64,000 bases of DNA from Clostridium sp. chh4-2. Lineage in GTDB: Bacteria; Bacillota; Clostridia; Lachnospirales; Lachnospiraceae. Where the stretch lies: the NCBI RefSeq assembly GCF_002899675.1, contig NZ_PKUU01000011.1, positions 1 through 64,000 on the forward strand. The letters run 5' to 3'. A program made the position numbers and the translations under genes. Shown here piece after piece: positions 53,036-61,621 of this stretch; the first letter of the stretch is position 1, and every line of letters begins with the position of its first letter. The notes beneath the pieces are model-generated. The model had not been told where the DNA came from and did no database searches. It saw nothing but the letters and a program-made list of their open reading frames with translations.

Positions 53036-54436
53036 TTACTTCCAGTCAAGTCCCAGCTGCAATGCCTGCAGTTTGCAGTCCTCGTCATACTCTGCCGCAG
53101 CGTCTTTTCCGGTGGTTAATCCGGAGATGAGCGATTGGGTAATTGTAGAACAATTGGCGCCCTTTACGGCAGTCTGGAATTCCATAGCTACTTTTGTTTT
53201 ATTGCTGTCAAAATATGCCTGCATATCGTTCTTTACGCCGTCATAAGAATTCTCAGGTAAAGAATATCCCTTAATGCAGTAAGGTCCGTCCGGAAGGATT
53301 GCTCCGGCATAAGCATTTAACGCTTCATCAGAAATGTAGAATTCCATGAATCTGAGAATATCGTCCTTCTTCTCAGAATTTAAGCTTCCATAGAGGGAGT
53401 TTGGCATCCAGACGGTAAGTCCATGGTCATCCGCCTTATCCCCGGGAACACCGAATACACCGATCTTGTTGACCGCTTCTTCGCCGTACAGGGAGTAAAT
53501 ATTGGATAATGCCTGGGTCAGGCTGATCCAGTGGGCGCCGTCTCCATTGGCCAGCATATCGCATGCCTCGTCATAGGTGGTCGCTGTATGGCCTTCCTGT
53601 AAAAACGGCAGCACATCCTCGTATTTTTCCCAGCTCTTTAATGCGGCCGGATCGGAAGCGTACTTTGCATTTCCCTTTTCAAATTCACTGACAAAGTCAG
53701 GATTTGCGGCAACCACGTTGTAATGATCGCCCAGGAACAGAACCTGCGTCATGGATTTTTTAGCGGTGGAACTGATATAAGCCGTATGGCCTGCTTCTTT
53801 AATCTTCTCGCAGTTAGAGATGAACTCATCCCATGTATCAGGCACTTTCAGCCCCAATTCCTCATAAATCGGTTTGTAATACATCACGGCCCCTGCCTGC
53901 GTGGATGCAAACGGAACGCCGTAAATCACACCGTTTACAGTCACCGAATCCTTATAGGTATCGTCATATTTCTCCGTAAACGGCTGATCCGTCAGGTCGA
54001 TAAAATATTCCGACGGGTTCAGGGCATCCAGAAGCGATCCTGAGTTGTATACCAGAAGATCCGTCATTTCCCCGGACGCCAGCCTGGTCTTCAGCACACT
54101 GTCATCCACTTTGTACTCAATCTCAACCGTAATTCCCAGTTTTTCCTTTGCCAGATCACAGACTGCGTTAAGTCCGTCCAAAGATACGTTATTGTCGATC
54201 AGAAGAGATAATGTAGCCTCTTTATACTCCCATTCCCCTTCCTTCTTCTCCGTCTCGGCCGCTTCAGTCTCAGCAGGCTTTGACTCTTCCGCTGCCTTTG
54301 TGGAAGCCTCCGTTGCAGGAGCTGCCGGGGCTGTAGTCTCCGGCGCTGTTTTTGATGAACCGGAACATGCTGCAAGACTTGTTGCCGCCATCATGGATGC
54401 CAGTGTTAATGCAATCATTTTCTTTCCTTTTTTCAT
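53036..54436 (-). CDS. Sugar-binding lipoprotein (SBP family 1)
   Basis: A 466-residue secreted lipoprotein. The lipobox is SLAACSGSS with Cys24, followed by a Thr/Ala/Glu-rich linker (residues about 30-70). The rest is a family-1 extracellular solute-binding fold (YGVPFASTQAGAVMYYKPIY; EELGLKVPDTWDEFI). It is the first gene of the seven-gene carbohydrate operon. The ligand is unknown. Confidence 0.93.
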   Translation of the reverse strand: MKKGKKMIALTLASMMAATSLAACSGSSKTAPETTAPAAPATEASTKAAEESKPAETEAAETEKKEGEWEYKEATLSLLIDNNVSLDGLNAVCDLAKEKLGITVEIEYKVDDSVLKTRLASGEMTDLLVYNSGSLLDALNPSEYFIDLTDQPFTEKYDDTYKDSVTVNGVIYGVPFASTQAGAVMYYKPIYEELGLKVPDTWDEFISNCEKIKEAGHTAYISSTAKKSMTQVLFLGDHYNVVAANPDFVSEFEKGNAKYASDPAALKSWEKYEDVLPFLQEGHTATTYDEACDMLANGDGAHWISLTQALSNIYSLYGEEAVNKIGVFGVPGDKADDHGLTVWMPNSLYGSLNSEKKDDILRFMEFYISDEALNAYAGAILPDGPYCIKGYSLPENSYDGVKNDMQAYFDSNKTKVAMEFQTAVKGANCSTITQSLISGLTTGKDAAAEYDEDCKLQALQLGLDWK

Positions 54437-54540
54437 AAAACTTGCCCTCCTTTATCACACGACTCTTAGATAATTGTATCTTAACACAGAGGGCTTAGAA
54501 ACTACATGGAGAAAACGACAGAAGCGGATGTAAAAAATAA

Positions 54541-54573
54541 CAGTCCGGTCTTGTGACGTTTAAACCCGGACTG
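54541..54573 (-). terminator. Second terminator of the PTS operon
   Basis: CAGTCCGG pairs with CCGGACTG and runs into T-rich sequence on the minus strand. It backs up the terminator at 54596. Confidence 0.75.
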
Positions 54574-54595
54574 CTATCGCTGTATAAAGTAATAT

Positions 54596-54641
54596 AAAAA
54601 GCCCCGGAATCAGAAATTTTAAAACATCCTGATCCCGGAGC
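54596..54641 (-). terminator. Terminator of the PTS operon
   Basis: GCCCCGGAATCAG pairs with CTGATCCCGGAGC with one mismatch, followed by T5 on the minus strand. Confidence 0.8.
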
Positions 54642-54658
54642 CTCTCTCATCTATTCGG

Positions 54659-55297
54659 TTATATCCTTTCGTCCAGCCGTTCCAGCACATCCTTCAATTG
54701 TCCGATTACCGCAGTAGCCGCGCTTTGATCGATCCTTTCACCGTGACGGGGTTTCAGCGCATATACCCGCAGCCCCGCATTCAGCGCCGCCGCAATTCCG
54801 GTGGCGGAATCCTCCACGGCGAAGGCATTTGCCGTATTCAGCCCCAGTTTTTCCATGGCCTTTAAGTAAATTTCCGGGTCCGGCTTGTGGGTGCTGCACT
54901 CAACTCCGCTGATGCAGTAATCGACTAATTCAGTCACTCCGGCGGCTTTCATCATGGCTTCGATGGCCGTCCGCTCAGAAGAAGATGCAATGCCGATCTT
55001 TAAGCCTCTGCGCTTCAGCTCCTCAAACAGCGGTTTCACCTGTGGGTCCACCAGCTTTTCATAAGGTTCCGGATGAGCCGCCCGGTATTCCCTGTACTCC
55101 AGAAGCATCTGGCGGCACAGAACCGGATCGTCCGGAACGATGGCTTCCCAGATTGCTTTCTCATTGGAACCGACAAAATCCATCTCCGCGTCATATACAA
55201 ACTGTTTTTCCCGCAGATAATTCTCCCGCCTCTGCTGATAAAAATGCTCTGTATCTGCCAGCACACCGTCCATATCAAATATGATGCCCTCTATCAT
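54659..55297 (-). CDS. HAD-superfamily phosphatase (beta-phosphoglucomutase-like)
   Basis: A 212-residue HAD subfamily IA enzyme: FDMDGVLADTEHFY (nucleophile Asp9, acid Asp11), GIASSSERTAIEA, HKPDPEIYLKAM and VEDSATGIAAALNAG. The cap domain is inserted after the first motif. It is the last gene of the PTS operon. In this setting it may dephosphorylate a sugar phosphate, although phosphoglucomutase activity is also possible. Confidence 0.88.
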   Translation of the reverse strand: MIEGIIFDMDGVLADTEHFYQQRRENYLREKQFVYDAEMDFVGSNEKAIWEAIVPDDPVLCRQMLLEYREYRAAHPEPYEKLVDPQVKPLFEELKRRGLKIGIASSSERTAIEAMMKAAGVTELVDYCISGVECSTHKPDPEIYLKAMEKLGLNTANAFAVEDSATGIAAALNAGLRVYALKPRHGERIDQSAATAVIGQLKDVLERLDERI

Positions 55298-55367
55298 AAT
55301 CTCTCCCCTTCAAACTCTTCCATGAACATCCATCACAAGTCCTGTGCCTGACATGAGGCTGTAAGAA

Positions 55368-56351
55368 TTAGTATTCCAGTTTCCACATATAGCGGCGTTT
55401 TGTCAGCGGATGCTGGCGCGCATAGGACAGTTCCTCAGCATATACACGGAATACTGCAGTATGTAACAATGGGTTGAAATAAGTAGCCACGTCGCTGCTG
55501 ATCTCGGAAGACAGACCGTAATCTTTTGCATCCACAACGGTTGTCAGAGCGTCGAAACGCTGAAGGAAAGTCAGGGCTCTGGAATCGATGGATCTTGTTT
55601 TTCCATCATTCATCAGCAGTACGAATGGTACGTCTTTATCTGTAATTTCAAATGGTCCGTGGAAGAACTCTCCTGAATGGAAGCTTCCTGAATTGATCCA
55701 CTGCATTTCCATCATCAGACAGATGGATGTAGAGTATGCAACCTCAGCGCTTGCGCCGCTGGACATTACATAGATAACCGGAGCGTCTTTATATGCTTCT
55801 GCAAATTCTTTGGCAGCCTTTTTTGCGGAAAGAGCGCTTTTTTCTGCCAGTTCAAAGATGGTGTCAAAGCCTGCAATCATCTTGTCGTATTTGTCATATC
55901 CTTCTATCTGCTGAAGGAGTTCCAGTGCCAGCGCCATTACATAGCCCATTTTTTCCAGTTTTGCAGCGTAGTTTGCTTCAAATCCGTGAATGATGCTGTA
56001 ATCTGCGTCGATGGTCAGAGCTGAACCTGCTGCATGTGTTACGCTGACAACAACTGCGCCTGCTGCTTTTGCCACAGCGTTGGCTTTTACTGTCTCAGGA
56101 GTGCTTCCTCCTAAAGAAGCGGTGATAACAACCGTTGTCTCGCCCAGCCAGTCCGGAACATCATAGTTAAATTCATTGGCGGTATAATGAGCGACACGCA
56201 GCTTTTTGCTGGCATTTGCAAGAAAATACTTAGCCGGATACAGTTCGCTTTTGGAAGCGCCGCAGCCTACGAACGCCACATTTTCTATGGTATTCTTGCT
56301 GACGATGTCAGAGACAATTTCCTTTACCTGATTCAGATTGATATTGTACAT
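55368..56351 (-). CDS. SIS-domain deglycase (FrlB/GfrF-like)
   Basis: A 327-residue protein with two sugar-isomerase (SIS) domains (VAFVGCGASKSELYPAKYFL; VIYVMSSGASAEVAYSTSI). It resembles fructoselysine-6-phosphate deglycase FrlB: GSFHSGEFFHGPFEITDKDV and the C-terminal HPLTKRRYMWKLEY match the FrlB pattern as I remember it. FrlB splits the phosphorylated Amadori compound into lysine and glucose 6-phosphate. A mannose-family PTS encoded upstream would import and phosphorylate the substrate. Fructoselysine, glucoselysine and other glycated amines remain possible. Confidence 0.8.
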   Translation of the reverse strand: MYNINLNQVKEIVSDIVSKNTIENVAFVGCGASKSELYPAKYFLANASKKLRVAHYTANEFNYDVPDWLGETTVVITASLGGSTPETVKANAVAKAAGAVVVSVTHAAGSALTIDADYSIIHGFEANYAAKLEKMGYVMALALELLQQIEGYDKYDKMIAGFDTIFELAEKSALSAKKAAKEFAEAYKDAPVIYVMSSGASAEVAYSTSICLMMEMQWINSGSFHSGEFFHGPFEITDKDVPFVLLMNDGKTRSIDSRALTFLQRFDALTTVVDAKDYGLSSEISSDVATYFNPLLHTAVFRVYAEELSYARQHPLTKRRYMWKLEY

Positions 56352-56390
56352 GATAATTTCCTCCTTAAAATAAATGCTTGTTTTTTATAT

Positions 56391-57233
56391 TTACGCCAAT
56401 ACGCCCAGCGCATTGATAATGATACCGCCTACAATACAGATCAGCAAAAGCCATCCTGTAGAAACTCTCTTACGAATCAGAGCATACATTGTCATGGTAA
56501 CCCCAAGGCTTAACGCCTGCGGCAGGATTCCGTCCACGATGTCCTGAAGCACCAGTCCGGTGCTCTTAAATGCGATCGGCGTTGTGATGCCCACCATGCT
56601 GGCTACCATAGCGCCGATTACCATCAGTCCCACGACTCCGCAGACATACATCAGCTGATCCATCAGATTTCCGCTCTGAAGTTTGGTCAGATATTTACTT
56701 CCCATGGTATATCCAAGTTTTCCTCCGAACCAGGTAACCAGCCAGGCCGGAATCAGGGAGATCAGAATGGCCAGAATCGGCCCTAAGATGCTGCCCTGCT
56801 GTGCCAGTGAAATTCCAAGTCCAAATGCGATAACCCGGACCGTACCCTGGAAAAAGGAATCCCCCACGCCGGAAAGAGGTCCCATCAGGGAAGTCTTAAC
56901 CGCATTGATTGTCTCAGGATTGAAATTGTCCCTGTCTGCCGCATACTGCTCTTCCATGGATGACGCAAGTCCGAGGACAAAGGCGCTGGTCTGGGGTGTG
57001 CAGTTGTAAAATGCCATATGGCGTTCATAAGCTTCTTTCTTTTGTTCCACCTGAACCGGGTCCGATTCGTCGGGATATAATTCGTCTAATGTGGGGGCAA
57101 TGCCGTACAAAAACCCCATATTCATCTGACGTTCATAGTTCCAGGATGCCTGAATTGCCCAGGACCGCCAGAAAAACTGTAAAAATTTCTTGAAATCGGA
57201 GCGCTTATTGGGCGCAGCCTTTGTATTGCTCAT
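56391..57233 (-). CDS. PTS mannose-family EIID component
   Basis: A 280-residue membrane component of a mannose-type PTS. It has the EIID N-terminus (FKKFLQFFWRSWAIQASWNY) and GPLSGVGDSFFQGT, with hydrophobic segments in the C-terminal half. It acts with EIIC as the sugar channel. The usual order A-B-C-D is kept. Confidence 0.93.
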   Translation of the reverse strand: MSNTKAAPNKRSDFKKFLQFFWRSWAIQASWNYERQMNMGFLYGIAPTLDELYPDESDPVQVEQKKEAYERHMAFYNCTPQTSAFVLGLASSMEEQYAADRDNFNPETINAVKTSLMGPLSGVGDSFFQGTVRVIAFGLGISLAQQGSILGPILAILISLIPAWLVTWFGGKLGYTMGSKYLTKLQSGNLMDQLMYVCGVVGLMVIGAMVASMVGITTPIAFKSTGLVLQDIVDGILPQALSLGVTMTMYALIRKRVSTGWLLLICIVGGIIINALGVLA

Positions 57234-57245
57234 GGTCTCTCCTCC

Positions 57246-58058
57246 TTACGCTTCCAGCGGATCGTCATCTTCCAACGGGTCATAATCATCTAAGTCATCA
57301 GCTGCATGTGCAGAACCTCCGCCTCCGCCGCTCTTGAACTTCAGACCGCTCAGAACAACGGCTGCGATAACGGCGAAAATAGCGATTGCCGTGATATTCA
57401 GTCCCAAATACCCTACCAGGAAAAATCCCAGGAAAAAGTAAACCGTCAAATCCTTGTTCAGCATAGTCGACATCAGCAGCGCAATACCATAAGCGGTAAG
57501 GAACTTGGTGCCCAGGTTCAGCCCTTCAGTCAGCCATCCCGGAATCACGCTCACGATCATCTGCACCACGTCGGTTCCCGCATAGATTGCCAGGAAAATC
57601 GGAACAAAATACATCAGCGCATAGACAAGCGTTCCCCACACGATATGCATCTGCCAGGCTCTTTTAAACTTTCCCTGGCTGATGGCGTTGTCCGCCACAT
57701 GCGTCAGGTTTGCCAGCAAGATTCGTCCCAGCACTCCGATGGCCTGCCCCAGCAAAGCGATCGGTACCGCAAGCGCAAGAGCCGTTTCCATGGTGGCGTC
57801 TGTCAATATGGCAAATGCCGCCGTAATAATTGCCGCCATATTCATGTCCGGCGGAGCTGCCGCGCCGATGTTTACAAGTCCCAGGCTCATCAGCTCCATG
57901 GACGCTCCGACCGCAAGTCCTGTAGGCAGATCGCCCAGCAGCAGACCTACAATCGTACTGGTGATTAAGGGGCGTTCCAGATTAAGACGTCCTAACAGTC
58001 TTGAATCCAAAATACAGAATACGCCGACCAACCCCAGGATAATGGATGTACCCAACAT
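57246..58058 (-). CDS. PTS mannose-family EIIC component
   Basis: A 270-residue membrane protein with several hydrophobic helices and family blocks RPLITSTIVGLLLGDLPTGL and GAAAPPDMNMAAIITAAFAI. The tail (residues about 240-270) is acidic and Gly/Asp-rich. Forms the translocation path with EIID. Confidence 0.92.
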   Translation of the reverse strand: MLGTSIILGLVGVFCILDSRLLGRLNLERPLITSTIVGLLLGDLPTGLAVGASMELMSLGLVNIGAAAPPDMNMAAIITAAFAILTDATMETALALAVPIALLGQAIGVLGRILLANLTHVADNAISQGKFKRAWQMHIVWGTLVYALMYFVPIFLAIYAGTDVVQMIVSVIPGWLTEGLNLGTKFLTAYGIALLMSTMLNKDLTVYFFLGFFLVGYLGLNITAIAIFAVIAAVVLSGLKFKSGGGGGSAHAADDLDDYDPLEDDDPLEA

Positions 58059-58087
58059 AATTTAATCCTCCTCTTTTTGTTTACAGC

Positions 58088-58552
58088 TTATAAATTAAGT
58101 GGTTCTACCTTCAGGCTTGGTGTCTGTTGGATATACAGCTTAATTCCCATATCTACCAGTTTCCGGGTGTCCTCTGCCTCGCTCTCCGTCATGAAGATAG
58201 CGCTTCCGTACTGCTTTGCGCCCGCTTTATTAGCCAGTCCCCCATAGTTGATTTCTTTAATTTTCGGATATGCCTCGCAGAATGCCAGCAGCGTTTCGGT
58301 ATTTCCAAAAATCATCATGATGTTCTCATTCAGCGTCTCAACCTTTGGCATCTTCGCAAGGGTTGTTGCCAAAGAAAAGATGTTCAGCCGCACTCCGGCC
58401 GGTTTACTCAAAGAAAGAGCTGCTTTTTTCAATTCATCGGATGCCGCAGCGTCGTCAACTACAATAATGCGCTGTGCTCCCACATAGCTGCACCAGGAAA
58501 ATACAACCTGACCATGCAGCAGACGATAGTCCAAACGTACCAGCTTTATCAT
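58088..58552 (-). CDS. PTS mannose-family EIIB component
   Basis: A 154-residue cytoplasmic phosphotransfer protein. The active His13 lies in RLDYRLLHGQVVFSW. It passes phosphate from EIIA to the sugar. Its start overlaps the EIIA stop by four bases. Confidence 0.93.
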   Translation of the reverse strand: MIKLVRLDYRLLHGQVVFSWCSYVGAQRIIVVDDAAASDELKKAALSLSKPAGVRLNIFSLATTLAKMPKVETLNENIMMIFGNTETLLAFCEAYPKIKEINYGGLANKAGAKQYGSAIFMTESEAEDTRKLVDMGIKLYIQQTPSLKVEPLNL

Positions 58553-58974
58553 AAAATATCCTCCTCTTCTTCCTGAGCTGCCGAACGCAGCATCTCCGTA
58601 CAGTTTACAATCTGTTCTCTGGCCTGCCCGATCAGACCGTTCAGTTCCTCTGAAGAAATCGGCCCGTTTGTAAGAGCCAGGGCAAGCACCAGGCTTAAAT
58701 TCATACCGCAGATAATCACCAAATCCGGATAATCGCCCAACAGCGTCATCATATCGTTATTAACGCTTCCTCCCAGCACATCGGTCAGTATGTAGACATT
58801 GTCCGATGCATCAAAGCTGTCTAAAAGCCGGCGCGCAGCTTCTGCAACGCTCTCTGTCTCGTCCCGTGTGGTGGCTATCGCATAAAGATTTGGTAAATCC
58901 CCCAGAACCATCTGAATCGTATCTTTCACCCCGGCAGACATTCCGCCGTGGGAAGCAAGAATAATTTTGTTCAT
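58549..58974 (-). CDS. PTS mannose-family EIIA component
   Basis: A 141-residue EIIA with phospho-His9 (ILASHGGMSAGVKDT) and the ILTDVLGGSVNNDM block. It accepts phosphate from HPr. First gene of the PTS operon, with promoter and operator-like site upstream. The C-terminus is Glu-rich (EEEEDIL). Confidence 0.93.
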   Translation of the reverse strand: MNKIILASHGGMSAGVKDTIQMVLGDLPNLYAIATTRDETESVAEAARRLLDSFDASDNVYILTDVLGGSVNNDMMTLLGDYPDLVIICGMNLSLVLALALTNGPISSEELNGLIGQAREQIVNCTEMLRSAAQEEEEDIL

Positions 58975-59051
58975 GCGCTTCTCCTTTCTTTAACCCCTAT
59001 ATGATTTGCTTTCGCTTCACAACATCTATGTCATCTCTAACGTCATAGACG

Positions 59052-59070
59052 TCATAATCGTTATATTCAT
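59052..59070. promoter_or_regulatory. Candidate GntR operator of the PTS operon
   Basis: TCATAATCGTTATATTCAT overlaps the -10 box of the PTS promoter. A near copy (TCATATTCGTTATATATAT) lies downstream of the gntR promoter. Two further GACGTCAT/GTCAT repeats lie just beside it. Confidence 0.55.
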
Positions 59071-59096
59071 AATAGCAGATTTTACAAATCTGTCAA
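59069..59096 (-). promoter_or_regulatory. PTS operon promoter
   Basis: On the minus strand TTGACA (59091-59096) and TATTAT (59069-59074) are 16 bases apart. Beyond it, up to 59180, I see nothing else in this gap. Confidence 0.7.
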
Positions 59097-59180
59097 TACA
59101 GTTTGCAAATAAAAAGACAATTTGTGGAACTGCATAAATTTTTTATGTGTTTTTTAGTAATATTTACCGTAGATTTTCAC

Positions 59181-59224
59181 AAAAAAGCCGGGAGACAGCC
59201 ATTATCTGCTGCCTTCCGGCTTTT
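59181..59224 (-). terminator. gntR terminator
   Basis: AAAAGCCGG pairs with CCGGCTTTT, with an inner CAGC/GCTG stem and a T6 end on the minus strand. Confidence 0.8.
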
Positions 59225-59287
59225 CCATTCTATATTTTCAATTTCTCCCCAACTTGAGGGCAAATTCCAGAATAGTTCCCTGTCTTT

Positions 59288-60010
59288 TTACAGATCAAAC
59301 ATATACCGGCTTCCAATATAATACTGGCGGCCAATACAAAGCGGTTTCCCCTCCTCATCCACAAAATAGCTGTTCAAATGCATGAGCGGCTCGCTTAAAG
59401 GAATTCCCAGCTTCTGCGCCTGCTCCACAGATGCCCTGGTGATCTCCAAAGTGCGGCGGAAACTGTCCACCGGCCGTCTTCCCGAAACCCGTTCAATCAC
59501 TTCAAAAAGCGACACATCATTTAAATCCTCCTCCATCAGGCCGCGAAACTCCTGATAAGGGAAGAATTGATTTTCCAAAAAGATCGGAAGACCGTCTGCG
59601 GTCCTGACCCTCTCCACATAAACAAGAAGGCCGTCTTCACCAAGCCCGAAAAACTCCTGTTCGTCCTGGCGGGCCGGCACAATCTGGCGGCTCAGCAGGC
59701 GGGCTCCTGCCTTCATATTATAATTCTGGCAGGTTTTCGTAAAGCTCTCCAAACGGTTTCCTCCCGCCATCTTGCGGTGAATCCGCGGCGTGCTCACAAA
59801 TGTTCCCTGTCCCTGCCGTTTAATCAAATATCCTTCATTGCACAATTCTTCCACCGCCCGGCGCAGCGTGATACGGCTCACGGAATATTCCGCGCTCAGC
59901 TCCGGTTCCGATGGAATCTTCTCCTTGGCCTTATACCTGCCCTGTTCGATGGCAGTCTTAATGTCTTCTTTCACCTGCTGATACAGCGGTGTAATTCTAC
60001 TCTCATTCAT
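59288..60010 (-). CDS. GntR-family (HutC/UTRA) transcriptional regulator
   Basis: A 240-residue repressor-type protein. The winged helix-turn-helix spans about residues 8-75 (KIPSEPELSAEYSVSRITLR; QGQGTFVSTP). The UTRA effector domain follows (about 95-235; PIFLENQFFPYQEFRGL). Its gene precedes the PTS operon in the same direction but has its own promoter and terminator. A shared operator-like motif at both promoters suggests control of the PTS genes and itself, with a sugar phosphate as likely effector. Confidence 0.92.
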   Translation of the reverse strand: MNESRITPLYQQVKEDIKTAIEQGRYKAKEKIPSEPELSAEYSVSRITLRRAVEELCNEGYLIKRQGQGTFVSTPRIHRKMAGGNRLESFTKTCQNYNMKAGARLLSRQIVPARQDEQEFFGLGEDGLLVYVERVRTADGLPIFLENQFFPYQEFRGLMEEDLNDVSLFEVIERVSGRRPVDSFRRTLEITRASVEQAQKLGIPLSEPLMHLNSYFVDEEGKPLCIGRQYYIGSRYMFDL

Positions 60011-60043
60011 AATGTCCCCTCACATCATATTGTTTTCAAGTCA

Positions 60044-60062
60044 TCATATTCGTTATATATAT
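60044..60062. promoter_or_regulatory. Candidate GntR autoregulatory operator
   Basis: TCATATTCGTTATATATAT matches the site at 59052-59070 at 17 of 19 positions. It lies 17 bases downstream of the gntR -10 box. Confidence 0.5.
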
Positions 60063-60079
60063 CTATAACCTTTTCTTTC

Positions 60080-60108
60080 ATCATATCGATTTTATCAGCT
60101 TCTGTCAA
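60080..60108 (-). promoter_or_regulatory. gntR promoter
   Basis: On the minus strand TTGACA and TATGAT are 17 bases apart. Confidence 0.75.
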
Positions 60109-60134
60109 GGGATTTTCGGCGTTTTAGGTTTAAA

Positions 60135-60205
60135 AAGTAACAGTTTATCCTTCCGATGGCTGTGCCGGCTCCGGCTGTTTCCATCGGAAGATTGAACTGT
60201 TACTT
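60135..60205. repeat. Hairpin repeat related to 12352-12614
   Basis: AAGTAACAGTT pairs with AACTGTTACTT, and CCTTCCGATGG with CCATCGGAAG across a short bulge. The loop carries GGCTCCGGCTGTTTCC, a motif also found in the larger hairpin at 12.4 kb. T5 follows on the minus strand, so it can terminate the EcsC gene. Confidence 0.8.
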
Positions 60206-60227
60206 AAAAATGATGTTGTTTGACCAT

Positions 60228-61031
60228 TTACTGTTTCTGAAGTTTAAGTAAGTATCTTTTCCAATATTTTAATTCCGCATATTTCATCACCTTATTATAA
60301 TAAAAAGGATTTCCGGCCCCTCCAATCACACCTACCACAGGAAGTCCCTGAACAAATTTCATCAAGACCATATCCACTGCAAATGCATCCGCAGTCCGGG
60401 GAATCTGCTGCTTCACAGCCTCGTTCCAATTCTCATTTGCCTCTCCCGCAATCATGCGGTCAACTGCCTCATTGCCGGCGTTCCATTCCTCTTCTCTCAG
60501 CATTGCTGTTTCCATAAGTTTCAGAATAAAATACCGCTCTTCATCAGTATCATAATCAAATCCGTAATGAAGTGAGATTTCATAAATTCCCTTCAGCAGT
60601 ACGCCGACGAATACGACGATATCCGGCAGCCCGATTCCAAAGACGCCAAGCCCGATTCCCTCGGCCGTAGTAATGGTCATATTCAACAGATGAGCCGCGC
60701 TGACGCTGCTGCGGACTTTTTTTAAAGATCTCCGGTTCGCCTTTACCTGAAATGTAAAGTTCTGCACCTCAAGATTTTCCTGAATCACATCCCGCTTATA
60801 GCCTTTTTCAATTATCCCGGTTCCCTTTTCAAAAATGATGGAAAATGCCTTACAAAATACGCTTTGAAGGCTTTTGTACACCTTATCCGGAACCTTCTCT
60901 TCCAGAACCTGTTTCCACTTGTTATTAGCAGGTTTACCTGCCGACCGGCATAACCGTTCTTCCTGCTTCTGAACTATCTTCAACTCTTTTTCCACCGCCA
61001 GCTGATACTTCTGTTCCTTACTCTTTGCCAT
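60228..61031 (-). CDS. EcsC-family protein
   Basis: A 267-residue protein of the EcsC group (PF12787). The N-terminus is charged and helical (MAKSKEQKYQLAVEKELKIV), with two Gly-rich hydrophobic segments (AEGIGLGVFGIGLPDIVVFV and GLPVVGVIGGAGNPFYYNKV) characteristic of the family. B. subtilis EcsC is linked to the Ecs ABC transporter but its function is unclear; no ABC genes are near here. It lies downstream of the AAA+/peptidase genes on the same strand, after a terminator. Confidence 0.82.
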   Translation of the reverse strand: MAKSKEQKYQLAVEKELKIVQKQEERLCRSAGKPANNKWKQVLEEKVPDKVYKSLQSVFCKAFSIIFEKGTGIIEKGYKRDVIQENLEVQNFTFQVKANRRSLKKVRSSVSAAHLLNMTITTAEGIGLGVFGIGLPDIVVFVGVLLKGIYEISLHYGFDYDTDEERYFILKLMETAMLREEEWNAGNEAVDRMIAGEANENWNEAVKQQIPRTADAFAVDMVLMKFVQGLPVVGVIGGAGNPFYYNKVMKYAELKYWKRYLLKLQKQ

Positions 61032-61170
61032 ACCGCCTGCCTCCTGAAAATTTATACCACATTCTATGTTTCATAAACGCTGCCCGTTTTGTTACTATGA
61101 TTCAATTATATCTGTTTTCTTTCGTTCTTGCTTCTCCCGGCGGAGGAAATAATCAGGCTTCTGTTAACCG

Positions 61171-61210
61171 AAAAAAGAGGCGAATACTCTGTAAAAGCAC
61201 TCCCCTCTTT
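61171..61210 (-). terminator. Terminator between the 131-residue protein and EcsC genes
   Basis: AAAGAGG pairs with CCTCTTT with further internal pairs and ends in T6 on the minus strand, so EcsC may have its own promoter in the 140 bases that follow. Confidence 0.7.
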
Positions 61211-61225
61211 CGCATCTATCTCTTA

Positions 61226-61621
61226 TCACTCGCCCGCTTCATCTGCGGACTCATCTTTTTGTGAACCCAGCAGCTCTTCTAAAAATTCCTGATCTATCTC
61301 TATCTTTTCCGGTTTTCTGCTCAGGATATATTTGGCCTCATCCGGTTTTTCCATCAGGTAATCCAACGAAAGAAATGCAGTGACCGGATTCATGTTAAGT
61401 TTATCAACCAGGTCTTTTACCGTCACTTTTTCAATCACAGTGCTTGGATATTCTCCCGTAACGAGAAACTCCACCAGCTGTTTCCTCAATTCCGGATTCA
61501 TTCGGTTTACTGCCGCCACAGCCTGATCCACTTCTTTCTCACTATATTCCTGCTGTGTTCTCAGGTATTCACTTAATTTAATCTTCTGAACAATGCTCAA
61601 CTCGCCATTCTTAATCATCAT
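61226..61621 (-). CDS. Hypothetical helical protein
   Basis: A 131-residue soluble helical protein that starts at MMIKNGEL, sharing a base with the upstream stop (TAATG) and following GGAG. I do not recognise the family. It is rich in Glu, Lys and Leu and has the segment VNRMNPELRKQLVEFLVTGE. Tight coupling to the peptidase suggests a shared role, for example as adaptor or regulator. Confidence 0.7.
   Translation of the reverse strand: MMIKNGELSIVQKIKLSEYLRTQQEYSEKEVDQAVAAVNRMNPELRKQLVEFLVTGEYPSTVIEKVTVKDLVDKLNMNPVTAFLSLDYLMEKPDEAKYILSRKPEKIEIDQEFLEELLGSQKDESADEAGE

Noticed and set aside
51271..54436. Missing ATPase as a sign of a broken sugar transporter
   Set aside because: Firmicute family-1 sugar transporters commonly share one MsmX-type ATPase encoded elsewhere.
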